DNA of 64,000 bases from Alphaproteobacteria bacterium. Its GTDB lineage: Bacteria; Pseudomonadota; Alphaproteobacteria; Rs-D84. The number at the start of each line of letters is the position of its first letter. The first letter of the stretch is position 1. Of this stretch, positions 25,358 through 32,734 are shown one piece after another. Under the pieces are notes generated by a model. That model was not told where the DNA came from, made no database searches, and worked only from the letters and a program-made list of their open reading frames with translations. A program made the position numbers and the translations under genes. The stretch is taken from positions 51,764-115,763 of the forward strand of contig JAGCVZ010000011.1 in assembly GCA_017962125.1 (NCBI GenBank), read 5' to 3'.

Positions 25358-26144
25358 AATTTCTCTGAGTTTTCTGTTTTAATTCTGCCAACCGCGCTTT
25401 TTCAATTTCCCAATCTTTCCGAACAATCGCCGCCGCAACATTGGCTTTTTTTACATATTCTGGCTTAAAATACGGATTGGTTTTATCACAGCAAAATTTA
25501 CCAAATTTATTAAACGCATCTATTGTCGCCGGTTCCATCAAAACAATTGACCGACCATTTATAATATTATCAAACACAAGTTGCAAATCGTCCATATAAT
25601 TTGCCTGTGTATATTCCTTGTCAAAGAAACCGTGCTCATTCCATTTTCCAAGATATTCATTAAAATCTTTCGCCATCAAAATCGATTGAACAACACCATA
25701 TTTTGGATTTGATTGTTGCTTAAAATGTTTATAAAACCCATCAACACTTTCCCAATCTTTATGCCCAGTATTTTCCCACATTTTTTTAAGAATCGGCGGG
25801 AAAATATAATCTTTCAAATACCAACTACGATGGTCCATTATGGTGCCCGTACGCTCATCATGAAGATTAGACTCCCCACCTTTCGCATAATCACGCAACA
25901 ACCATATCGCGGTTATATAAATATTTAATAAACGCCTGGATTGCGAAAAACCAACCACGTCATCAATAGACTGTTCTGGTGTCCCATCCCCATACTTTAA
26001 ATATTTTTTTCTGTACTCGATCCAATTTTGCTGGTCCAATATAAACAAAATAAGTTCATTATTGTTGCCCGCACTCAAACCATTCATTATCTTGTTATAA
26101 AGATCTTTATCTCCGCTCACTTCTCTAACACTTATTTCCGCCAT
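25329..26144 (-). CDS. Hypothetical protein, 271 residues, within the ruvB-tol operon
   Basis: I do not recognise this protein. It is soluble-looking, with no signal peptide, and rich in Trp, Tyr and Lys. A Gly/Tyr/Asn tail closes it (NYGGYGNGRA). Its ATG is preceded by AAAGGAGAAAAG, a strong ribosome binding site. It lies 17 bp after ruvB and overlaps ybgC by 29 bp, so it is firmly embedded in the operon. It is an insertion into the usual ruvCAB-ybgC-tolQRA order. A role tied to the envelope or DNA repair cannot be read from sequence. Confidence 0.8.
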   Translation of the reverse strand: MAEISVREVSGDKDLYNKIMNGLSAGNNNELILFILDQQNWIEYRKKYLKYGDGTPEQSIDDVVGFSQSRRLLNIYITAIWLLRDYAKGGESNLHDERTGTIMDHRSWYLKDYIFPPILKKMWENTGHKDWESVDGFYKHFKQQSNPKYGVVQSILMAKDFNEYLGKWNEHGFFDKEYTQANYMDDLQLVFDNIINGRSIVLMEPATIDAFNKFGKFCCDKTNPYFKPEYVKKANVAAAIVRKDWEIEKARLAELKQKTQRNYGGYGNGRA

Positions 26145-26161
26145 ACTTTTCTCCTTTGCTA

Positions 26162-27169
26162 TTACTTTTCCAATCCCATATGTTTATACCCCGCATCAGT
26201 AACAATTCGGCCACGCGGTGTTCGCTGAATCAAACCCAACTGCATCAGATATGGTTCAATCACATCTTCGATAGTGTCCGCCGGTTCCGAAAGCGCCGCC
26301 GCCAAGTTATCAATTCCAACCGGCCCACCCGCATAGTGCATTATAATCGCATTGATATATTCACGATCAACCTGGTCCAAACCATCACTATCTATATGCA
26401 GTTGTTCAAGCGTTGTCCGCACAACAGATTCTGTGATTGCCCGGTTATTGGTTGCCGCGGCAAAATCACGGGCGCGCTTTAACAAACGGTTTGCAATACG
26501 CGGTGTTCCGCGCGAACTTTTGGCGAGCAGCAACGCCCCACCTTCATCAATTTCAGTGTCAAGAATTCCCGCACTACGCCTAATAATTTTTGCCAAATCG
26601 GCGGGCGAATAAAAACTTAGCCGCAAATCAATTCCGAACCTATCGCGCAACGGATTCGACAGCAAACCTGTCCGCGTTGTCGCCCCAACCAAAGTGAACG
26701 GGGGCAGGTCAATCCGAACACTTTTCGCCGATGGTCCTTCACCTAGCATAATATCAAGTTTAAAATCTTCCATCGCAGAATACAGAACTTCCTCTATCGC
26801 CGTAGGCAAACGATGAATTTCATCGATAAACAGAACATCCATCGGTTCAAGCGCGGTAAGTATCGCCGCCAAATCCCCTTGCTTGGTCAGCATAGGTGCC
26901 GATGTCGCCCGGAAATTTGCGCCCAGTTCATTTGCGACAATGTGGGCAAGTGTGGTCTTTCCAAGTCCCGGCGGGCCATAAAGCAAAACATGATCCATGG
27001 GTTCCCCGCGGGACCGCGCGCCCGATATAAAAACCGACAAATTTCGCTTTAATGATTCATGTCCAATAAAATCAGATAACGCTTTCGGACGAATCGAGCC
27101 AGCAATTTCGTCCGGTACATTTGGGTTCATAAAACGATCATTTATTGCATTTTCCATCACATTACCCAT
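26162..27169 (-). CDS. ruvB: Holliday junction branch migration ATPase RuvB
   Basis: A 335-residue AAA+ ATPase of usual length. Walker A is in [14 protein letters not shown], Walker B in [10 protein letters not shown], sensor 1 in [20 protein letters not shown], and the winged-helix C-terminal domain begins around [10 protein letters not shown]. RuvB drives branch migration with RuvA during recombination repair. ruvA and ruvC, usually just upstream, are absent; an alpha/beta hydrolase gene takes that place, its TAA overlapping the ruvB ATG by one base. Confidence 0.97.
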   Translation of the reverse strand: MGNVMENAINDRFMNPNVPDEIAGSIRPKALSDFIGHESLKRNLSVFISGARSRGEPMDHVLLYGPPGLGKTTLAHIVANELGANFRATSAPMLTKQGDLAAILTALEPMDVLFIDEIHRLPTAIEEVLYSAMEDFKLDIMLGEGPSAKSVRIDLPPFTLVGATTRTGLLSNPLRDRFGIDLRLSFYSPADLAKIIRRSAGILDTEIDEGGALLLAKSSRGTPRIANRLLKRARDFAAATNNRAITESVVRTTLEQLHIDSDGLDQVDREYINAIIMHYAGGPVGIDNLAAALSEPADTIEDVIEPYLMQLGLIQRTPRGRIVTDAGYKHMGLEK

Positions 27170-27828
27170 TATAATAACTTAGTGTCCGCGTTTTCACGCC
27201 CAACATAAGCCTTCAAATCATTGTACATCTGACGCAAATCTGCGGGGGCAGCATAATTTTGATTTGCATTTCTTATTCTGATTGTTTCCAAACTTATCTG
27301 CGCCTGTTTCTTCAGCACCTGGGTAAGATGTTCACCAAAATGTCTTGCCTCTTCAGATTCTTCGGCACCCTGGAGCAACAATCCGCGATTCGGCCGCGGT
27401 GATAAAAAAGCAAAGTCCGACATCGCCATATCAGGCGACACCAACACAAAGCCAGAAATTTCCGGTCGCCGCATCAGCATTTGTAGTACATACCATGCGC
27501 CTAACTGATGTCCGGCAATCCATATCTTGTCGCTATCTTCATTATGATTTTGAATCCAATCAATCACCGTTGCAATATCCAGCATATTGTCCGCAGTCGT
27601 CCCCAGCGCACCTTCGGAATCACCGACGCCACGATAGTTAAACCGCACAACCGAAAATCCAATATCCATAAATGCGCGAAACATCGCATACGAAATCCGG
27701 TCATTCATATGACACTTTTGCCGCGGATTTCCAGACAACACCACGGCCAGTGGCGCGTTATCATCCGCCGCCTTGTGGTACACAGCATGCAATTTTCCCA
27801 TTTCCCCAGATATTATAATATCAACCAT
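27169..27828 (-). CDS. Alpha/beta hydrolase-fold protein lacking the nucleophile
   Basis: A 219-residue protein of the COG2945-like alpha/beta hydrolase group. The oxyanion-side motif appears as [10 protein letters not shown] (usually HPHP), and the [11 protein letters not shown] strand-loop is typical. The nucleophile elbow reads Gly-His-Gln-Leu-Gly at 106-110: the usual Gly-x-Ser-x-Gly has Gln in place of Ser. The C-terminal catalytic-His region (family form FFHGRLDELR) reads [10 protein letters not shown], without His. It is probably catalytically inactive, a possible scaffold or binding protein. The start at 27828 has AAAGG at 8 bases. It is the first gene of the ruvB-tol operon. Confidence 0.85.
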   Translation of the reverse strand: MVDIIISGEMGKLHAVYHKAADDNAPLAVVLSGNPRQKCHMNDRISYAMFRAFMDIGFSVVRFNYRGVGDSEGALGTTADNMLDIATVIDWIQNHNEDSDKIWIAGHQLGAWYVLQMLMRRPEISGFVLVSPDMAMSDFAFLSPRPNRGLLLQGAEESEEARHFGEHLTQVLKKQAQISLETIRIRNANQNYAAPADLRQMYNDLKAYVGRENADTKLL

Positions 27829-27896
27829 ATAATTCACCTTTCTTTTTTATCATTTATAGAACAAACCATTATTAAAATTCAATAAAAATTTTTGCT

Positions 27897-27926
27897 TTGA
27901 CACAAATATAAATAATGTTTTAGAAT
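27897..27926 (+). promoter_or_regulatory. Sigma-70-type promoter for the 304-residue secreted protein
   Basis: TTGACA (27897-27902), 18 bases, TAGAAT (27921-27926), about 20 bases before the start codon; AAGGAAGG follows as ribosome binding site. Confidence 0.65.
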
Positions 27927-27946
27927 GTCACAAAAGGAAGGTAAAA

Positions 27947-28861
27947 ATGAATACATCAAAGTTTAATCTGGTGGCGGTTTTTGGTATATTTATGGCATCT
28001 ATGGCGTTTGGGGCAAATCAATATGTCCAAGAAAGTTTTCAAACGGTCTATACCGAAACACCTGTTCAATCGTATTATGCATACCCTGATGATCCGAATT
28101 TTGTTCCTGAATTTGAATTTATGGAAGAAGATTACGGCTTTAACTATGACCAAAACATTGTTGACACACGGGAGACGGAATCCCAAGCACACCCGGGGGT
28201 GATGTTCGCATCGCGACCGATGATTATTTGTCGGAACTTTGGTTGCACACGGCTAAACGACAAAATAACACGAACATTTCTGTTCAACAGCCTTGTCAAC
28301 ATGTTCATGATGAATGCACATTCTCGGCTTTACATATGCGAAGCCGACCCATTTTCGCGTGATTGTTTACAATCTGGTCTATCTTTTCCAATAAGGGCAG
28401 GCATTGCTAATGCACTTGTAAAAATTCCAAAAGCCACAATATCCCAAGTAAATGTTTCTACGGGACTTTCGCGTGCCACAATAAATATGACTTATGAATT
28501 ATTAATAAACGGAATGAGTCGCGTATGCGAACCAACGATTATGGACCTTGTTATACCGAACAATTCATCAGCGATATTGTCAAACCGTGAATTTACGTGT
28601 AACATGACAAGCGACGGTTTTAGCAACATATCATTGATGTTAAATCTTGATTACATTGATTTGGACTATGGTATTTTAGGCGGATATTATTCACTTGGCA
28701 CCGAAGGGCGAACCACAGGCGGGGCAACAGGCTATGCATTATTCAAAACAGAATTTACCACCGGGGGCATGCAATTTCGTGCCGCATATGATGAAAAAAA
28801 CAATCTGATTCAAACCATTCAACCTGGCGAATACGCTGTGGAGCCAATGCAGAGACAGTAA
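27947..28861 (+). CDS. Secreted protein of unknown function, 304 residues
   Basis: A signal peptide (MNTSKFNL, hydrophobic core, cleavage after AFG or AFGA, about residue 22-23) precedes an acidic, Tyr/Phe/Pro-rich stretch of about 55 residues. A mixed domain of about 220 residues then has four or five cysteines (ICRNFGC, YICEADPFSRDC, RVCEP, FTCNM) that may form disulphides. The C-terminal part is Gly-rich and beta-looking. I know no family name. A near-consensus promoter sits directly upstream. The two-component system genes begin 69 bp downstream on the same strand and could be partly read through. Confidence 0.8.
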   Translation: MNTSKFNLVAVFGIFMASMAFGANQYVQESFQTVYTETPVQSYYAYPDDPNFVPEFEFMEEDYGFNYDQNIVDTRETESQAHPGVMFASRPMIICRNFGCTRLNDKITRTFLFNSLVNMFMMNAHSRLYICEADPFSRDCLQSGLSFPIRAGIANALVKIPKATISQVNVSTGLSRATINMTYELLINGMSRVCEPTIMDLVIPNNSSAILSNREFTCNMTSDGFSNISLMLNLDYIDLDYGILGGYYSLGTEGRTTGGATGYALFKTEFTTGGMQFRAAYDEKNNLIQTIQPGEYAVEPMQRQ

Positions 28862-28930
28862 ATTTGCTGTAATCACTTGAAAACCAACTAGAAAACCGCT
28901 ATGATAAATAACAAGTATCACGGCGGTTTT

Positions 28931-29593
28931 ATGAATAAAGTATTATTGATTATTGACGATGATGACAAATTGCGCCAAACTCTGGCTCATGGTCTGCGCA
29001 ACGCGGAATTTGATGTCTTGACCGCCCCAAGCGCTGGTTGTGCCGAACAGATACTTAATCGTATATCTGTCGATGCAATTATTTTGGATAGAATGATGAC
29101 AGGAACCGACGGTTTAACATTCTTAAAAAAATTGCGTGCATCTGGTAATAACACACCAACGATAATGCTAACGGCAATGGGCGGTGCTGAAAACGCCATC
29201 GAAGGATTAAAAAACGGGGCAAATGATTATTTAGACAAACCTTTTCAATTACAAGAGTTAATTCTGCGCATAAAAAATATGCTTCGTTATAATCCAGAAC
29301 CACTACCAACAAATGTTGATGGAATACTGTTTACAAACGATGAATTTTTTATCACGGACAATACAGGGACACCACGCATATTACAATTATCAGGGGAAGA
29401 GAAAAAATTACTAAAAAGTTTAACAACACCCATTGGCAATATCGTATCCGCCCAACCAATGGTTGCAAAACGCTTGCGCGGGAAAATAAATAATGTATCA
29501 TTAGGCATGGACATTATAACCATACGCGGTCGTGGTTATAAATTAGTCTGTCCAAACCAAGACCGAACCCAAGGGGGACAAACATGCGACTGA
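28931..29593 (+). CDS. OmpR-like response regulator
   Basis: A 220-residue regulator. The receiver domain (about 1-120) has the acidic pocket IIDDDDK, the phospho-acceptor Asp53 (AIILDRMM), Thr81 (IMLTAMGG) and Lys103 (DYLDKPF). The C-terminal winged-helix domain is divergent but ends with the family's TIRGRGYKL hairpin. It controls transcription in response to the adjacent histidine kinase, whose gene overlaps by 10 bases. The start at 28931 is the second Met of the frame, preceded by GGCGG, and gives a normal receiver N-terminus. Confidence 0.92.
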   Translation: MNKVLLIIDDDDKLRQTLAHGLRNAEFDVLTAPSAGCAEQILNRISVDAIILDRMMTGTDGLTFLKKLRASGNNTPTIMLTAMGGAENAIEGLKNGANDYLDKPFQLQELILRIKNMLRYNPEPLPTNVDGILFTNDEFFITDNTGTPRILQLSGEEKKLLKSLTTPIGNIVSAQPMVAKRLRGKINNVSLGMDIITIRGRGYKLVCPNQDRTQGGQTCD

Positions 29594-30867
29594 TTCCACG
29601 TGGTTTTTTCTGGCGGACAATTCTGTTAGTATTGGTTCCGTTAATCTTAGCGCTTACCATAATTGCCAATGTATTTTTCGGCAATCATTGGGCACGCGTT
29701 CACGCGACTCTTGCGCGTACACTTTCGGTTGAGATTGCGACTATCATGAATTTTATTGATTCTGGGGACAAAAAAACGGCTGAAACTTTGGCGCATGATA
29801 TCGGTATAAATGTTACAATAGCGTCTGACATTCAGCGCGACACAAAAAACGACAACAATTCGCACGAAGCTGGACTTTTGGCCCAAGAACTTTCAAAACG
29901 CGTAAAACGCCAAAGTGAAATTTATGTTGACCGTGGTCATCGGCTTATTACTATCGATGTTCCAACCGCAAAAGGCGATATTGCAACCTTTGGCACAAGC
30001 CTTTATCGCATTTATTCAACCAGTACAGAGGTTTTTATCATCTGGTTAATAGGGGCGATTTTGATTGTATCCGCTTTAACTGCGCCATTTTTAGTTTTAC
30101 ATAATCGCAGCATTCGTCGCATTGCACATGCGGCAAATCGTTTCGGTCGTGGATTGGATGCACCTGGGTTTCAACCAACTGGCTCAAAAGAAATCCGTGA
30201 AGCAGCCTCTGCCATGATAACAATGAAGGATAGGTTAGATCGATACAATCGGACACGTACTGATATGCTAAACGCGGTTAGCCACGATTTAAAATCGCCA
30301 TTGACACGTATGCGGCTCGCCATAGAAACAGGGGACTTTGACAAAAGTGCACTACTTACTGACATTGATCGCATGACAACAATGATAAATGGGTACTTGT
30401 CATTTGCGCGTGGGGAAATGCCAGAAATTGAACAGCCAATGGAAATGCCTCCGATGTTAATACGGATTGCACGCGATGCGGCACCAAACAAAAAAATTAT
30501 AACCGAATTTCCAGAAGTTCCTGTTCAATTTTATGGTCGTCCAACGGCACTTGCGCGGGCTTTTGGGAACATTATTGAAAACGCGGCACGTTATGCAAAA
30601 AGCACTATTAAAATGACAGAAACCGATACCAAAGAAGAAACCATTGTAACAATCGAAGATGATGGTCCAGGCATACCGGATGATAAAAAAATCGATGCGA
30701 TGCGGCCATTTGTCCGCCTTGACAATGCGCGTGGCACCGATACCGGCGGAACAGGGCTTGGGCTTTCCATCGCACAGACGGCAATTGAAAACCATGGCGG
30801 TCGCATATTCTTGGAAAACAGCGACCTTGGCGGTCTGCGCGTACGGGTGGTTTTGCCAATTCAATAA
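29584..30867 (+). CDS. EnvZ-like sensor histidine kinase
   Basis: A 427-residue inner-membrane kinase. Two membrane helices (about 11-31 and 147-171) flank a periplasmic domain of about 115 residues. A HAMP linker follows (about 173-225, RRIAHAANRFGRG). The H box has phospho-acceptor His234 in AVSHDLKSPLTRM. The catalytic domain carries the N box (GNIIENAARYA), G1 (EDDGPGIPD) and G2 (GGTGLGLSIA). This is the EnvZ/OmpR architecture; the signal is unknown. The gene overlaps its cognate response regulator and is followed 12 bp later by argS. Confidence 0.93.
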   Translation: MRLIPRGFFWRTILLVLVPLILALTIIANVFFGNHWARVHATLARTLSVEIATIMNFIDSGDKKTAETLAHDIGINVTIASDIQRDTKNDNNSHEAGLLAQELSKRVKRQSEIYVDRGHRLITIDVPTAKGDIATFGTSLYRIYSTSTEVFIIWLIGAILIVSALTAPFLVLHNRSIRRIAHAANRFGRGLDAPGFQPTGSKEIREAASAMITMKDRLDRYNRTRTDMLNAVSHDLKSPLTRMRLAIETGDFDKSALLTDIDRMTTMINGYLSFARGEMPEIEQPMEMPPMLIRIARDAAPNKKIITEFPEVPVQFYGRPTALARAFGNIIENAARYAKSTIKMTETDTKEETIVTIEDDGPGIPDDKKIDAMRPFVRLDNARGTDTGGTGLGLSIAQTAIENHGGRIFLENSDLGGLRVRVVLPIQ

Positions 30868-30879
30868 AAGGGTTAAAAA

Positions 30880-32589
30880 ATGAATTTGTATAAATATGTA
30901 TCTGATAAATTAAATGAAAAATTAGGTTTTGCAGCAAAGTTAGAAGTTCCACGCAACCGCGATTTTGGCGACTTTTCTACAAACGCCGCAATGGTAATGG
31001 CGAAATCGGCGGGTAAAAATCCACGCGAAATTGCGACCGAACTTTTACCTAAAATCCGCGAATTGGATTTCGTATCCGACACATCAATCGCAGGGCCGGG
31101 ATTTATCAACCTGAAAATCAAGGACGATTTTCTGTGGAACGCGGCACAAACCGCGGCCGAAATAACACGCGCCGCAAAGCCAATGACAATTGATATGGAC
31201 TATGGCGCATATAATGTTGCAAAATCGTTGCATATTGGGCACCTGCGCACATCAATTGTTGGCGACACATTTAACCGTATTGCGCGGTCTTTGGGGCACA
31301 AAACATTTTCATGGAATCATATCGGCGATTGGGGTAAACCGATGGGATTGGTTATTGCATGGATTGAACGCCTACACCCAGAATTGCCATATTTTCGGGA
31401 CGATTTTGACCCAAATACACCCATAGATTACGAAATTGATGAACAAGAATTAAACACTTATTATCCAGCGGCATCAGCATTCGCCAAAGAAAACCCTGAA
31501 TTTCAATTGCATGCCCAAGAAATCAAGGCAAAATTTCAAGCGGGTCACCCAGGTTATTTTGCGTTGTATAAAAAGTTCTTGGCAATATCTTTACGAATAA
31601 TGAACAAAACAGTTAGTCGGCTAAATATATTACCGTTCGATTATGATTTGGGCGAAAGAAACGCCGCAAAATATCTGGAACCCGTTGAAAAGATATTACG
31701 CAACAAGAATATGATTTATAAAAATGACGGCGCCGAAATAATAAATGTTAAACGCGACTCTGATAACAAGCCGATGCCACCATACATGTGGCGCGACTCA
31801 CGTGGGGCGGATACATACGATTCTACTGATTTGGCCGCCGTTTATTGTCGCAAGGAAACTGATAACCCGGATAAAATCATTTATTTCACCGATTTGCGCC
31901 AGAGTTTGCATTTTGAACAACTGTTCCGTGTGGCGGATATGTCTGGGATATACCCATACGACAAATTTGAACACATCGGATACGGAACAGTAAATGGTGC
32001 AGACGGCAAACCGTTCAAGACGCGTGATGGTAACGCCGCAGGATTGGATGATATTTTGGACATCGCCAATGATGCTGTTCATGCACGCATTGCAGAATTT
32101 GATAAAAAGTTGGACGAAAACACAATTCAAATCATTGCATTAGCGGCGGTTAAATTTAACGACCTGTTGCACGATGTAAAATCCGATTATATTTTCGAAC
32201 CGTCACAAATCACTTCGTTTGAGGGGCGCACCGGTCCATACATACTATATACCGCTGTACGATTAAATTCGGTATTGCGCCGTGCGGGAAATTTTGACAC
32301 ACCGCAAATGACCACAATGGGCGCAGACGAAAGAAATTTGGTCATGGAACTTTTGGACTTTGATCGCACAGTACAATCGGCTTTTGATTTACGCGCCACA
32401 GATTTGGTCGCAAACTATGCATATGATGTATGCCAGTTGGTAAATACATTTTATCACAACTGCCCAATTTTGCGCGACGATGTGGATGCGGAAACGCGCA
32501 ACATGCGCCTTGGTCTTATTAAAATTGCGGTTGATGTATTAGGCAAAACATTGGATCTTATGGGACTTAAAATCCCCGCAGAAATGTAA
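30880..32589 (+). CDS. argS: Arginyl-tRNA synthetase
   Basis: A 569-residue class I synthetase that charges tRNA-Arg. The N-terminal Add-1 domain (about 1-100) is followed by the HIGH signature (HIGHLRTSIVGD) and the second active-site loop (FKTRDGN in place of KMSKS, as is common in ArgRS). The C-terminal helical anticodon-binding domain ends near Lys-Ile-Pro-Ala-Glu-Met. It lies 12 bp after the histidine kinase gene, so probably shares that transcript. A GTGTTAGTG motif and a palindromic element follow its stop. Confidence 0.96.
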   Translation: MNLYKYVSDKLNEKLGFAAKLEVPRNRDFGDFSTNAAMVMAKSAGKNPREIATELLPKIRELDFVSDTSIAGPGFINLKIKDDFLWNAAQTAAEITRAAKPMTIDMDYGAYNVAKSLHIGHLRTSIVGDTFNRIARSLGHKTFSWNHIGDWGKPMGLVIAWIERLHPELPYFRDDFDPNTPIDYEIDEQELNTYYPAASAFAKENPEFQLHAQEIKAKFQAGHPGYFALYKKFLAISLRIMNKTVSRLNILPFDYDLGERNAAKYLEPVEKILRNKNMIYKNDGAEIINVKRDSDNKPMPPYMWRDSRGADTYDSTDLAAVYCRKETDNPDKIIYFTDLRQSLHFEQLFRVADMSGIYPYDKFEHIGYGTVNGADGKPFKTRDGNAAGLDDILDIANDAVHARIAEFDKKLDENTIQIIALAAVKFNDLLHDVKSDYIFEPSQITSFEGRTGPYILYTAVRLNSVLRRAGNFDTPQMTTMGADERNLVMELLDFDRTVQSAFDLRATDLVANYAYDVCQLVNTFYHNCPILRDDVDAETRNMRLGLIKIAVDVLGKTLDLMGLKIPAEM

Positions 32590-32603
32590 GACAGTGTTAG
32601 TGT

Positions 32604-32683
32604 AAGTGGGTGGTGGTTAGTAAATTCTGGAATCAATCCATAATTGCGAGATGTTTCCAGATAGTACTAACCACTTTCCACTT
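32604..32683. repeat. Imperfect palindromic element (29-bp arms) upstream of the 920-residue protein gene
   Basis: Arm 32604-32632 and the reverse complement of arm 32655-32683 match at 23 of 29 positions, with a 22-base centre. The sequence between 32613 and 32647 matches 45065-45099 at 27 of 35 positions without gaps. The element lies between argS and the next gene, and its right arm touches the -35 box of that gene's promoter. It could be a terminator-like hairpin, a regulatory site or a small dispersed repeat. Confidence 0.55.
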
Positions 32684-32710
32684 GCCCAAAAATTCAAAAT
32701 TTGATAGAAT
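32682..32710 (+). promoter_or_regulatory. Candidate promoter for the 920-residue protein gene
   Basis: TTGCCC (32682-32687), 17 bases, TAGAAT (32705-32710). The stretch TTTGATAGAAT around the -10 is also found before the 883-residue protein gene. A strong ribosome binding site AAAGGAGAG follows at 32725-32733. Confidence 0.5.
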
Positions 32711-32734
32711 AGGGCGAAAGGGATTAAAGGAGAG

